DNA of 64,000 nucleotides from Pithys albifrons albifrons (GCF_047495875.1 NC_092466.1:16736561-16800560), one strand, 5' to 3'; numbered from the stretch's first letter, positions 42,001 to 57,000 are shown. Notes: generated by a model from the sequence alone, not told the origin. Made by a program: numbers and translations.

Positions 42001-45000
42001 ACAAGAATGGAAACTGGAGTGCAAACTGTCTGACTTACAGTTGGATTAATTTTTAAAATTAATATTACTATTTAAAACTAATTTAACTTTATCAGTTAAA
42101 GACTGAACTGATGTGAGGAGGAGAAAGAATATTGAGGTCCCTTAATGCTGAATGTCTCAATATTGCTTGCAAATCTTCCCTTCCAGATATGTTTGAATGT
42201 GTTACGTTCACAATTCTGCCCTTCTTTAAGTAAAGAAACGGGTTTGTGAGTAGGGATGTGGATTTTTCCAGAGGCAAAATGGATAATTCAGACAGCCCTG
42301 TAAACACCAGAAATTTAAGGAGGTATGATTCTAATCCTCCAGATAAGCAGATAAGGAGGTATGCTTGTAATAGAGAAGCCTTCCTATGAATCGTTTAAAA
42401 CTGGGTTTTGTTTTGCCAGAACTCCATACTGTTGCTGCAGTTCAGCCCGACATCCAAAAACATTATCAGGACCCTTCCCAGCTGCAAGTGCTCACAGCCA
42501 GACACCTTGAAGCAATTGTGCCTCATTTGCCCAGAGACCCTGTAAGGTCAGAGGGGTGTCACTTGCTGGAGGCTGTCACTTGCCCTGTGACACAGGCAGC
42601 TGTGCAGCTAAAATACAATCAGTGTGCACATGGAAGGTGCAAAGTAGTGGATTCCCTGAGCACAGGTAGGTGAACTGTGCTGTTCATGCACACAGGAGAT
42701 CCCTCTCTGTTCCCAGGAGCAGTAAAAGGTCATGACCACAGAGGAACCATTCATGCTGACTGCTCTGAGCCATAATACACATAGCTACATAATATATATT
42801 TGTATATGACTTCACAGATTTATAATAGTAATAAATACAGTTTCTCAAAAATTAGTCTAAATGGTGGGAAAATTCCATATTACAACAGATCTGTCTGAAA
42901 TGGGGACAGACTCCTCTTTTTCAAGTCTGGGGACTCTATACCTCATCTCATGTCTGAGTTGAAAGCTTGTTGCACACGTTATTTCATGTTAGTTATATTT
43001 TTCTCTTTTAAAAATTATTTTAACTTCAGAAACTTTTGTAGGATAGTGTGTATGCAAAAGAGCCAAAAGCTTCCAGCTGATGTCTGAAGGTGGGGATGTG
43101 TCACAGGCCAGGTTCATCCAGCATCCTTCTTTCACTAATCATACATTCCTCATACACTGAGCCATGACCAGATCAAAGGGAGGGTGGTTTTGTTTCATTT
43201 TGTTTCATCTCAAGGCAGCTCTGCCAGTCCTTAAGTGCAGCTAGGTATTTTGTGACACAGCAAATCCTTCTTTCAGGATATACAGTATTTGCAGTGGCCA
43301 AACTTTCCTCCTTCCGTTACACTTTGTCGGTAGAGCTGATAATCCTTTCATTACTAGAGGTTCTAATTGGTAAGGTATGAAAAGTTGCAACACAGTTTTG
43401 TTTCATTCAGAAAGTGTTTCATTTTAGGATTCTTTCTTATTTTTTTTAATCCCTCCAACATGTAGAATTTCTAAGGTATTTGGAATAAACCTAATAATTT
43501 TTTAGAAGTACCTAAAGCCAAGACTTCCAAACTTCTCATCTGTAAAACTTTGAAAATCTATTGTCTGCAGTGAGTTTGGGATCCCAACGGTCCAATGCAG
43601 TCTGTAACTGCCACAATTAAGCTGGATCTCAAAATATCTGTCTATTGCTGAAATGTGTTTCAAAGATTAGCAGTGACACAGACTGCACCTTTACCTGCAA
43701 GCCTTATTTTACATTAAAAGCTCTCAACCATATTGAAAGAAGAGTTGGTGCTTGTAGTTAAGAAGCAACTCTTAAGTTTGACCTCTAATTATCTTTAATT
43801 ACATGCAATGCAAGGTAAAACTACCATTACTTATTATTTTCACTTACAGTACTAGCTGACTGAGGTCCTTGAATGTTTCTTGTATTTGCTCATCCCAAGA
43901 GAACACAAGAGAACAAACATTAGTTGGTAATGAGGTCCTGACTCAGACATGTTGTGAAGAAAGAGGGTTGTAGTTATGTACCTGAAGCAAGGGCTGTCTG
44001 CACTGGCCATGGTAGCCTCCATTTCCTAGATACTCTCAGGGCTGCTGCTCTGATAAAGTCCTCCCACAAAGAACCTCTTTACTTGGAGTAAAATGTTAAG
44101 TATTTCAGAGCCATACAAAAAATATTGTAGCACTGGTCAGATACGTAGATCCAGGCAAAACATTCGCATATAAATGCCGGTTTGTGCTTCACCTTCCTCA
44201 TCTCTCTGGAACAGCCTTTGGGCTTGGGATTGAGACACTAAAGGTTTGGAGAATCCTCTTGCCATAGACTTTCCTATCTGCCTCTCAACTTTTCTACTGA
44301 CTCTCTAAGATCTCAGGTCAGATAGCTCTTTGTAACACTTTTCAGTTGTTGCCTATTATATTGCCTGGCACCTCAAGAAATCTCAGCCTCGAGCTGACTG
44401 GATAGACTGGTTTTTGCAGTATGTTCAACTTTATGGGTCAAAGGAGGTTCCACTTGAACTGGAGATCAGCCATGCTTGATGACTTCCTACAATTAGGACT
44501 ACACAGTGCCCTGGTTATCTGCTTACTCTCACAGGCTTGATACAAGTTAAATGGTCCAGAGGCAACAAACAAGTATTCTAACAGCTCCTGTAAGAGCTAT
44601 GTCACTTTAAAGATTGAAAAAATTCACACAAACAGATGTTAGGTACTCTCTAGTTTATCAGAGTTGTAATTGGGAAATGAAATGCCTCCATAAAAAGAAT
44701 AAGAGAGATAGATTTTTAGGAAATTTGATTATGCAAAAATTGGAATGTTTTCAGACTATCTGCATAGAAAAAATTGCATCCCAGCAACAGCACATGTGAT
44801 TATCTCTAATTTAAATGCACTTTTTAAATAGAAATATGTATTAAAATGATCTTTTAATCTATAGCCTTATTCAAGACTCATGGAACATCCATGATACTCT
44901 AATCAAATCACCTAAATATGGTCAAATGAAAAGCAAACTGTTCCAGTACTTGTGGTTAGCAGTTTTGGGGTGGGTTTTATTTGTGTGTAAATTTTTTTTT

Positions 45001-48000
45001 TGCAACAAAATGATAATATAGAATAAAAGCGGTAAGGTGAAAAAAGCCCACTTTTTTTAAAATAAAGCCCTAACTTTGCTCATGTAAAGATATATTCATG
45101 TCAGCACTGAGCAATAAGCAATACTCAGATATAAATCTACAACTGGATTTTTTTGTTGTTGATGATGTTTGAGTCCTGTCTCAAGTGAACAACAAACTCA
45201 GGAAGAAATGTAACTGAGGCTTCCATGTAAGCCTGATTGAAGTCTGGCGAGCCTTTCTGAAGGAAACACAAGTGCTGGCAGACAACCGCTCTCCCCAAAC
45301 TGGAACCAAACCATTTAAATCTCCTCTCAGTCTTTTCATTCCTCATTACTTTTAATTCATAGACACTGCCAGGTGCCAGCTGGGGCACAACACAGAAACA
45401 GTAAACTGTGGAAAATGGCTATTTGGGATCTTTCAAGCATAACCAAAAGCTGAATCTGTTAGGTAAAAAACCAAGAACAAATACCACAGAAAAGCAGAAG
45501 TTCATCTGAGCTTTTCACCCCAGATTTATTGTATCTGTTTAGTTTAGATAATAATCCAAGCTTCCTTGACAGTAATACATTGTTGCTGGAAATCTTGGAA
45601 CATTTTGCTGTGCACCTGTTTTTCACACCTATAAGTAATTTATTTCTTTATATCAGCACGTAACACTGTATATTTTTGCTGTAAATTAATAATTTGAGTT
45701 TTCAGCAAAAGTTAAAGATGTGCTTGTGAATTATTTGTCCATTATTATAACTATTTTTTTTCTGAATTGAGCACCTAGAGAGAATAGGTTAAATGGCTTT
45801 TTAAGTAAATTTGGGGAAAGATTGAGGTGCTAGGAATACTCTTCAAGTATCAGACTCATGATACAGCTTATCAGAGAAGGTTATACCATATTATTCTATT
45901 ACAGGGCTGGTAAAAATGTGGATTATCCTTCAATTTCAGCTGACATAGTGAAAGGATCAGTTTTTTTCTGTTCCGTTAATAAACATTATTAAGAATAAAG
46001 TAAGTCTTCATTATTCAGTTTTCTAAAAACTTAGAAGTTCTGTTATTCAACTGTTCTTTTTAAGCAAGTCTGATAAAATGGGATTAATTTGCACTAACAC
46101 AATTGCTCTAAAATCAGTAGCAGAGGTAGAAAGATCCTTTCCAGCATAAGCCCAATATTCAACTGCTACATGATGCCTTGAGTGGCTACTTGTCTGCTCA
46201 GCCCAAACCAAGGACTGCAGATAAATAATCACGTTAGTGCAGTTACTTCCAGATTTTCATTAGCTCATTCTCATCTAATTCCAATTTCCTATGAAAAAAT
46301 TGTTTTAATTTTCAAGAGAAAGTTTTTTGTTACTAATGATGAAGCTGGAAGCTGTCTCTTTTTAGTGAAGCTCTGTGCATTACTCAACCTTCTGAATAAT
46401 AAGGTTGCAAGTTTAAAGAAAACTTTAAAAAGAAGAAAGAGTACCTTGATGCTTGTACTTCTCTTTATAAGCAAAGCATCCAAGAGTCTATTGGTACCCT
46501 GATTGTGCATCAGAGAGGAAGTAGGGATGACTAAAATGTGCAATGACATGGATAACTTACAATGAAGAATGGAAGGCAAATTTTTTAAGTGCTTTTTGAA
46601 AATAAAAGAACAATATTGCTTGTGCTACAATCTTCATCATTCATGTAATAAAAAAGGCTAAGTTTAGATGAACAGGAAGAACACATACTGTGTGAAGAAA
46701 CTAAAAATATATATGCATTCTATAGAAGGTTCTAGTATCTGCAGACTTTGGACAGGTTTCACTATGAAGTTGTCTTTTGCAAAAAGTTCTATCTATGTTC
46801 TTGACTTTGACTTGATTTTAGTGTTGTTGGCTTTTCAAATGAAAAGGGGGGGTAGGATTCTAAATGATACTTGCTGACCGAAAAATAAGAAACTCAAATA
46901 GTTGTGATTAAAATTCTCATGAGATCAGTGCAACTGATGAATGAAACAAACTACAATTCCAGATCAGTACATGTAACTGGAGTCCTAAGATCATGTGATT
47001 TTACAGCTCAAAGTCATCAATACTCTAATAGTTTCTCAAATGGCCTGAGCCCATGAATGTATTGGTTTCTCCCTGCCATTGTAACTGCAAACACTATCAA
47101 CGTGAGGTAAAATGTTCCATGTAAAGTCAGAAGTCAGAGGGCATTCCCATTGTAGCTGTGCAGTGTTCTAAAGACAGTTCTGGGCAAATTGTTAACATTG
47201 AAATATTAGGCAATGATGTTTCTTCCTGATGCACTCACTATTAAATTGATTGTTTAAACTGCATTTAATTGTACTAAGAAGGATAACACAAATAATGCTA
47301 AAGGGCTGTGTTCAAAAGGGAGGAAAAATTCATGCACAAATTATTTAGCAGCTAAACTACTTATTGAGGATATATTAAGCATAGTTTTCTTAATTTATAG
47401 AAATGGATGTTCTACCACTTGGTAATTTTAATGCTGGCTTTGTTTAATATCTTACAGGAAGCTTCAAAAGATGGTGCACGACATCAAGAAAAATGAAAGT
47501 GGCATAATAAACAAGTTCAAAAAGTAAGTTTGAAATCAGTCTCTAGTTTTATCAGTTTGGGGAAGTTCTCATCGTAACATAATACATAATGCTTTAGTGG
47601 AGGGATCATGTTATTCTAGAGGGATGTACTTCAGTGTATGTGAAGAGCTTCAGTTCAGACTGTGACATTCAGAATTCTCATTAGTATTAAAACTATCATA
47701 AAGTAGCTGAAAAGTTGGACTCCAGTAACAGGTTGTGTTTGTAGCCCTGAAAAAACAGTATTTGAGTGAAACAGACTTTTCTTGAATGTTCTTTGGGAGG
47801 GGTCATCGCCTGTTGTTTGGATCTGTGCCTTTCTCCTTAGGCAACTGCTTAGGCCACCTATGGCAATTAAGTTTAATTTGAGCTCTATCTTGAACCAGCT
47901 CATCAGACATCATAGGTAAAATTCCTATAAAAATGTTAAGTCCTCTTGTGATTCAGTCCCATAAAACAAAATCCAGCATTATTATCCACTTCCTTATTCC

Positions 48001-51000
48001 AGTAAGAAGTGCTGTACAGCATGCATATTGATGTCACGTGCATGGGAGTATCATAAAATATTCATGTGCATTTATACATTGAAAGAAATTCCAGTAATTG
48101 TGCATCCCTGTCAAATGAATACACTATTCGCTGTTTCCAGTCAAACATCTATTTAAACCAATTAGCTATTTAACACACTTTCTTAATGCAAAAGCTCATT
48201 TGCAAGGACTTCCATTTGGATGTGATTTTCTCATTCAAATGTCTTTCTTTACATGGGTCATTGGCAACAAACGTAATAAGTACTTTGAAAAGTTAATTAG
48301 CACACAGTACTTGCAGTGTTTCCAGGATGACCATATTAAATTCTAGAAATACAGCTCTTGTACATAAAAGGCACCTGGGAACATTGTTTAAAATAGTTCT
48401 CAAAGTGACCACGATGGCTCACTTAAAGGAAAAAGCAGAACTAATACTTGGTCTCTATGAAGCAATCAGTACACCCTCGAGAGAAGCAATAGGGCTCTGC
48501 CTGGTTTGTTTGTGCAAGAGCTCTGCACTGCCAGGCTGGCTCAGCTATTGCCCCAGGTGGGGCTGGTGTCTGTGGGGCGGCTGCTATCCCTGGCAGAGGA
48601 GTGGGATACATTTCTAGAAGCAGCAGCAATCACCTGCCTCTCCTGTTCCCTTAGCCTGCAAGCCCTGCTTTGTGGTCTTATTTTCACAGCTGTTTCTGTC
48701 CACAGACCTTGAGCAGGCTCTGAGGGTTAAACACCTGATAAGATTCTTGAGATAATTTTTTCCTTTACTCATCCTCTTTAACACTGCTGCAATTTGCAGT
48801 AAATCACAGTCACTTGGTGTATGTACTCGTTATTTCCACACAAGTGCAAAAGGAGATTTTCCATTAAAATTACCCTCTTTCATCTACTTTGGTCTTTAAT
48901 TTATTTTGTGTGGGTTTGTTTCGAACACAGGGTATATATAAATAGACCACTGTGTTCAGAGACCCAACTGCAAAAAACTTGTAGTTTCAGCTAGGACCTG
49001 CTCCCAGGGTCCTTGTAGGCTTGTAGGCTGTCAAAAGGGTTTTGGTGGGTTTTTGAAGGAGAGGAGGGTGAAGAGGGTTTGTTGTTGTTGCTGCTGCCTT
49101 TTAATGAAGAGTGGCTTCCTACTTTGTGGTAGTAGTTTAAGTGTAATTAATAATGTTGCAGTGGGTCCAGTTCAAAAGCCTCAGAGAGGAAAGCAGATGG
49201 CAAAAACAACAGAAGCATCTCAGGTTTATAATCTGAGACTGCAAACTGTCTCCCAGAGTTGCCTGAATGTGAATTTTCCTGTTAATCAGTATTGCTCTGT
49301 GTGTCCTTCCTACAGAGTAAGAGGGGAAGAAAGACAAGGGTGAAGTAACAAGAACTAAATGTAGTGAGTGGAAGCTGGGAAGGTCAGAAGTACCATCACT
49401 AAATGTCAGATACAAATTGCTGATATAACCCTGCAGTTCTTTGATTCACCCAAGATTAAAAAAAAACACCTATAAAAAAGAGCAGGCTCATAAAAACTCT
49501 CTCAATGTATGACTGCAGGACAAAGCTCACATTTCAACTCTTCCAGCTATAAGAATACAAATTGAGATATAAAAAGTATACGTATAATAATCTTTCTGAT
49601 GCTACTCTGTTTCATCTGAATCCTATTAATCTCTTGTGTAGTTAGCAAGATCAGAAATTTAGTTTTTTAAAAAATTGAAGAAAGAATTTCTTACATTTGC
49701 ATATGACTCCAGAACCGATGTCTTGAACCCAGCACATAATGAGTTGCAATAAAAGCTTGAGTTGACAACACTGAGGATATGTACAAGAGGTGCCAAGCTT
49801 TACAGAATTAGAACTGGCTGTATTCCTTTCAATGTGCCCTTTAGGGACTTTTTGTTTGATTTTTATTTTAAAACACTTTTTACAAAAAATGTCATTAACC
49901 AGTTGACCATTACTTCCATTTCAGTTACAGAATTATTTTATTAGGTGTTAAGGAACTAAACACGACTGAAGCCAGATTTTTTCTTTTAAAAATTTGCTTT
50001 ATGTAGCACAGATTTAGAGTCTGTTGATATACTGGAATAAACCCATCAAATTCAAATGTATTATAAGTAAAAATAATTTGAGGGAATTCAAGTAGTGTAT
50101 TTGCATATTTGAAACCTAAAGCTGTCACACAGATTTATACTGTAAACCTCTGCTACTCAAATACATTGGACTTATTACCAGTATTTGTTAAAACACTTCT
50201 ACAATCTGGATTGGCTCTTGATTATGCAGAAATGTAAGAGGAGTTCTTGCATGGAGACTTGCTCTCCATTTTAGTCCATCTGGGGTGCAGGTGTGGAGGG
50301 ATTCCTCTACCATTCACGTGTCTCTTAAAGGTCTGCAGAAGGCAGCCTGAGCAGTGGTGGGAACAGGAAAGAAATTGGTAAGTTGTTTCTTCATTAGGTA
50401 AAAGTTCCTGTTTGTTCCCCATCCTGACTCAAAATTTTCTGGCAGTAAAAAATTGCAGGATAGCAGTCACCTGCTTGCCCTTAATTATATACCACACTGT
50501 TTACAGTAGTGGAGTCGCAGCTGCTGGGCAGATCATGGTGTCAAAGAGGTTTATGCACTCAGGTGTAGAAGCAATGGGTGTAGCCAACATTGTATAAACA
50601 ACGAGAGCTGGGGGTATTTTTTTCATATTCACATCCTTGGTAGTACAGAAGAGGGAAGTAGAGAAATCACAGGCTTCATGCTGCAGAATGGTTGCCTATG
50701 CTTGAAACACGCCATAAAGACATAGCAGTCATCTGTAAATCATAAGCTTTAAGCCTCTGGGCTTCATTCTGTGGAAACCTGGCTCCACTAGAGTTGGTGC
50801 TAAAAGTCATACTGAATGTAGAGCAAAGTCAGGACTTCACCCTGAAGTTTTGGTAGGTGCTAACCTACTGTGTTGAATAGGAAACTAGAAGGTCAGTTTG
50901 CTCACCTTGTTGCAATATCTCATGTTCTCAAAACCTCCTTTGCAATGCCATCAGAAATCATGTGCTTGTAGTTACGTGTCTACAGTACACAATCCAAATA

Positions 51001-54000
51001 TGTCCATTTCTTGCCAATATATTTGCTATGTGACCTAAAAATGAAAAGAAGATGTTTTGCCCAGCTTTTTAGTTGGGTAGGTCTACTTCAGATTTGTCTG
51101 GCCCATTTTTCTATACCATTTACAACTACAACTTAGGCAGTAACTTCAGGGAGAATAATGGTCATTGCATTACTAAATGTCTCTTTGATCTGCATGGCTG
51201 TAACTAGAAAAAATCCATGATCCAGTTCTTGGCAAAGGGAAAAGCAGTGTTCTATGAACCAAATAATGAGAGAAATGTACTAAAATCAAGATGTACCACA
51301 CTTAGAAAAAGAAAATGACAAAAAAAAATCATACCTAATTTTATGAGTTATTCTGAAGAATCATGAAAGTCACTGTGTAGCTGAATAGAATATTTTGAGT
51401 GCCAGGATTTTCATTAATATAACAATATTTCGTCAAAGTGAAGAAAAATAAATCACAGCTAGATGCTATTTCACTATCATAGAACATTGTAAAGAAAATG
51501 TGTGAAAGAGTAGTAATAACACTTTCCAAAAGAAAAAAAAAAGAGTGTTTCAGATTAGTTTTGTCTTGTACAATTGTCACATACTTCCAAATCTACAACA
51601 AACTATTCCATTAGATCATGAACACAGTTCAGGAAAAGTTTATCTGTCAGCTGCATCACACCTTTTGGAACTCTAGCAATGTTTCTGGCAAAGTTCAATT
51701 AATTTATCTTTTAATCACAAATGTGATGATCTAGTTCACTTAAAAGTAATATGTCCTATAAATACTCAACTAAGCAATGATATCAGTATAATTTTTGTAA
51801 AAACTATTAAGTTTAAATGGCCCTTAAGAAGGGAGTCTTTGTACAGACTTTAAAATAGAAAAATTGAAGGATTTTTGAAAACATTTGAGTTTTCAGGCAC
51901 ATCTTAAATGCTGAGGGAGTGAGCAAAAACACTAGTGGGGAAATGCACCTGTGGGAGAATTAAGTGCTATGCAGAAAGGGCTACTACTGCATGTGTTTGG
52001 TTACTTTTCTGGGTGTAGCCTGCATAAAAAAGTGTTGCTAGAGCAAAACACGCCAACCTCTGCTGGAGTTTATTTAAAAATTCTCCATTTAGTGTAGGAA
52101 AACAAATAGGTGCTGCAAATTCCAAGTATGTAATTAATATTTGCTGTTCCTACAGGACCATATATGTGAGAAAAGTTAAGCACATGCCTAAATGTTTTGT
52201 TGGATCATGCTCAGTATGCTATAGGGGGGCGATCTCGGAATACATCGTTTGAAAATGGAATAGCTTATTCTCTTTTAAGCTGGTGTAAATTTCTGTACTA
52301 TGCATTCTGTTCTTGTGTGAGAGGCATCTATACCCCATTGCTTGAAATGTCTCAAATGTTTCTTGGTTATTTGTTGAAGGTAAAATGTTTATACTAAAAT
52401 TAAATACACTACAGTATGTATGCTAAGTTGGATGGCATTTGATTCTTCAGTCCTTTCTCATAAACTTCAGGGGAACAGGACAAAGTCAATTGCCATTCTG
52501 CAGCATTTGTGTGGATAATGACATCACAATCTGAAATAGCTCCATAACCATGCCTTGGAATAGGAGTTAAGTCTTTTGAGCTTGTGTTGTGGCTTGCACA
52601 CTGGGTAAAGTTCTGGCTCCTGTAAAGCAAAGAGCCTAATTACAGATCTAGCATTCAGTAAATACAGTGAGAATTACTTTTAAAGTGGATTTGAATTTTA
52701 GAATAAATAACATATTTGCAGAGATACTAGCAAATAGAGATGTGGCTGTGAACTGTTTCAGCTCTGTGACAGAAGCATAATTTCTTTTCTTCTATTGATA
52801 TTCAGGTTCCAAAATGAACAAGTGGCCTTAATTTGCAAAACTGGGAAAGATACTTGGGATCGGTATGCTATTTCATAGCTGCACAATAGCATGATAGGTG
52901 CTTAGACACAGACTTTTGTACTTCATATGCTTTTGTTATAACATATTTACATTTTCTGACAGGGCCACTGCCAGGATTTCTGGGGCTTGGGGCAAAGTGT
53001 GGAAGCCTTCTGCTTAGCAGCTTAGAAATGTGTAATGTTGCTTAAACCATGTAACTTTACACCATGACCCAGCCAGCCTCTTACTGTTGCCTCAGTTCCA
53101 CTATTTTCCAAGTCTCTAACATTTCTGAACAACTAACGATAGACATGTTGCAAAGTACATCAATAGATCTTGGTCTACTCTCTCTGAGAGCTGAGATGTG
53201 CCCTGGCAGTGGCCCTGGGTTTTTCTATCTAACATGGCTGTGCTAACCTGAAGGAAGAGAACAGCAGGGCTGTTGAGAATGCTTTTAATTTACTGTTTGA
53301 ACACTGTTATGTTATGCTGCAGAAGTTAAAACTTTGGAGGCAGCAACTATCCATCATTAGTGTTAATAATTAATATTGTGAATTGCAATATTGCAAAAAT
53401 AATCTCCCTGGATTGTTTTTTATTTGTTGGGCGTGGGGAAGGGAGTAGAGGGAAGAGGGTGATTGGGCTTTTTTGAGCTTTAGCAATGCCTACACCATTT
53501 ATTCATTGAATCATGCATGTGTATGGAGTGATTTAGGTGACTATCTGAACAACAGAATTCCATGAATTCAACTCAGAAGTAACGAAAACATTCCTTAGAA
53601 CAGGTAGAAAAAGTTGATGTGTTAGAACCAGCATGCCAACCACCCTGAGTTACAGTAGTACCTGAACAATGACACCTGAGCAGCATGCCCAGGACTTAAA
53701 TACTGAGTGACAAATTCTGGTGGTAAAGCAAAATTTGTAGACATCACCATTGCTCACAGATCATAGGAAAGCATTTTAAATTCTTCGTGGATTCTTTTTT
53801 TAATGACTTGCTCATTTGTGCAAATGAATTTGTTAGGACCTGACTGAAGAACGAGTGAAGCCATCAATTCAGTGGACAAAGCTTCAGGTCCACAGTGGGG
53901 TCTCATCAGTGTTACAGGGCAGCTGTCAGACAATGTCAGACAACGTTCAAAAGTCACTTTGAAGAGTCATTTTAATTTCATTGATTATGTTATCTGGTTA

Positions 54001-57000
54001 TAAATAGCAAAGGGTTGGGTTTTTTTCATCTTCAGAGGCATTAGTCTGGGCTCTGATGTTACACATGCACCATTCCATCTTGACCTTAAACTCAAATTCT
54101 TTTCTTTTGTTACATTATAAAATAATTCAACTTACTGTAATTCAGTGTCTTCTTTGGACAACTGCAACTTAGCAAGGAGGAGTATATATGAATATCCACA
54201 TATATATATATATATATGTATACACATGTATTATATACATGTGTACTTCTACTTGCTAAATATATATACAGGCACATACATATGCATATGAATATGTATA
54301 GCCATAGCAATCATCTCAATATTTCTGCAAATTATCTCTATATTCACTTGGTATTAAAAGTGCCATTATAACAGTTTTTACCAAAAAAGGGACATAACAT
54401 CATAAAATAATTATAAGTAGAAACAGAATCTGGCACTGAAAGACCTGATGTACTTTTAAAAATTAATCAGCAAATGAACTGCATACAAAATTATAGTTCT
54501 AACAATACCAATGGAGAGTGCTACATCACTCTCTTTTGTCAGAGTCTTAGCAAAGCCTCTGTGAACCTGAACAGATTTTCATCTTCCAACAGACATTCAT
54601 TTATCTTTGCTCTGTTTCTGAACTGGAAACAAAAAGGAGGGGGGTGAGCAAGGAAGCTGTTCTTTCAACATGTGTTCTTAGTGAAAAAAAAAATTAAAAT
54701 CTTAGATTATATTTTAATGTCTTATCTGTTTCTAGCTTTTCAAAGCATTCTTCTGCAGCTATCTGCTAACCATCTGTGATGATAATCTGTATTTCTTCAG
54801 CTGCAGGTATCTTTTGTTATCAGCTTTTTTATGTGTCTGGCTAATGCTCCCTTCTAGTGATTGTTACTTATAAGATCATAAATGTAATAATTATCATTTA
54901 CAGCCTTAAAAAAAAGCCACCACCAAGTCTACCACAAAGGGATTATGCTTCAGGTAAGTCTGTAGCAATGTAAATTTAAACTGCATGTCTATGTAAATTT
55001 CTTATGTATATGCCTAACAGTATTTCAGTTATACATTCCCTCATAATTTGTTTTTAATGAGAGAAGAGGATACCATTATCAACAACTCTGAAGGTGGTTC
55101 ACACCTCTGAAATGAAAGGCTAGCAAAAAATAGCAAGTAACTACTCTTCAAAATGAGTCTTTATCCATATGTAGGCTGTTGTGAAAAATGAAGGAGAATT
55201 TGCATCCAGTCTCTCCTTACTGGAAACTGCGATGTGAAAGTAAACAGGGAAAAACTGACAAAATGAATGATCACAGATGCAAAATCTTAATTCATTATGT
55301 AATTATTATATTAATGGTATTATCTTAGAGGTTGAACTCTACTTGCCTGTCCTACAGCACTGCCTACAAACTAATTCATGGCTAGTTTTACAAGTTAACA
55401 ACCATCTTGTTAAGACAATAACTGAAGCAAAGTAAATAGGTTGGAACTTAGCAGATAACTGTCCATATATAACATAAACACTTGTAATTAGTGTGCTATC
55501 TTAGAGCTTTAACCAAGAAAGAAGAAAGTGTAGGGCCTGGGGGTCAGCAATAGTTCCATTATCTAGAAATTGTCACCCGTACTTAAAAATGAGATGCATT
55601 AGCAGGACACTGTGGGCAAAGTGCATTCTCTGCTGTTCAGATCATGTGCAGTTTGCCATTTTCTAATGTTTTTCCAACAGCTCTGAAACAATTTGTCCAA
55701 AGTAAGCAAGAAGGCATTTAATTTACCAGATGTGTTGCTCTGAACTGTTTAGAAATTTTGACCACTCTTTTAAAACTGAATATGATAAGTATGGATTGAA
55801 AAAACTATTAAGATAAACATTTATGTTCACTATTCCATCACCTTAAATAATCTTTGTTTGGTTTAGAACATGCAGACAATGAAGAGGAACAATGGTCAGA
55901 TGACTTTGTAAGTACATATTTTGGGGTAGTTGGAGCTTACTGTAACAACAAGTTAGGACAAGAAATAATAAGAAAAGTTTGGGGTTGAATCATCTACTGA
56001 AATATTACCTAATTTGTTACATCATGAGTAGCCACTGATTTTTAGCACTGTCAATGGTAGTCATGGACACTAAGCTTTTCGGATAAAGTAAGCACATGGC
56101 ATCAATTTGAGGGACTTCTCAAACTGAACAATAATTTCTGAAACCAGTAAGATCTTTTATGTGGGGGAGGGAGGGTAGGAGAGGTGAGGAGAGGAAAGCC
56201 ACTTCCTAAAAATGAAAGATTTCTCCTAAGATTTTAGAAAGCATTAGAATTAAGCAAGTCATGGTCATCAGCCATGTAAAGTAATGGTGCAGCTGTCAGC
56301 CTGAAGCAACCAGTTTCCTTCAGGAGTTAGATCTTGACTACCCTTTTAATAGGAAAGGGAGAGGAAGTGACAAGACACAGCAAGAGTCCTAGATGGAACT
56401 AGAAAGAAAACGTCCTATGAAGGGAAACAAGCTGTTGGTCCAGAATTTGAAGACTGAGCTCTTGAGGTGAAAGGACTCCTTGGAGACAGCAAGAAGACAG
56501 GGAGCAGGAAGTTCCTTGGAGGAGCAGAAGGGGAGGCATGCAGGAGTGCCTGTTTGTTTAATGAGGAAGCACTAAAAGAGAATGTAATGTGTCCTTTCAC
56601 AAATAGATTGTTGTAATTTAGCTATTGCACTCCTGCAAGGATATTGGTGTTATACATTGCTGTGAAGCCATAAGTATGTTATGAGATGAGAAATGGGAAG
56701 TTCTGTCTTTCTAGGACAGTGATTATGAAAATCCAGATGACCACTCTGACTCTGAGATGTATGTGGTCCCCAGTGAAGAGAATCCTGATGATAGCTATGA
56801 GCCACCTCCAAGTGAGAAGGAGAAAAAGAAGATTCCCTCTGCATTCCCTATTTCTAGGGGTGAATATGCAGGTAGCTATGGAATAGTTGACTGTGTCACC
56901 TTGATAATTGCTTATTGATCAGTACCAGAAGACAAGTGGCTTCAAAAGGACTAACTGTCCTTTCCTCAAGAGTTTGATTTTAATTCTGACAATCAGATCT

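Larger units (their letters stand above)
33001..47457 (+). other. BLNK: BLNK intron 1 (14.5 kb), no confirmed genes
   Basis: Mostly AT-rich unique-looking sequence. It holds A-rich low-complexity sequence at about 37059-37145, GC-richer patches near 38680-38880 and 40640-40900, and a 246-nt open segment with splice-like ends at 42420-42665. I recognised no intact transposon, RNA gene or conserved protein. A first intron of this size beside a CpG island is a usual place for enhancers, but none can be proven from sequence. Confidence 0.6.

Noticed and set aside
54110..54310. Ile/Tyr-rich minus-strand frame that looks like a membrane peptide
   Set aside because: It is the translation of a TA/CA microsatellite.
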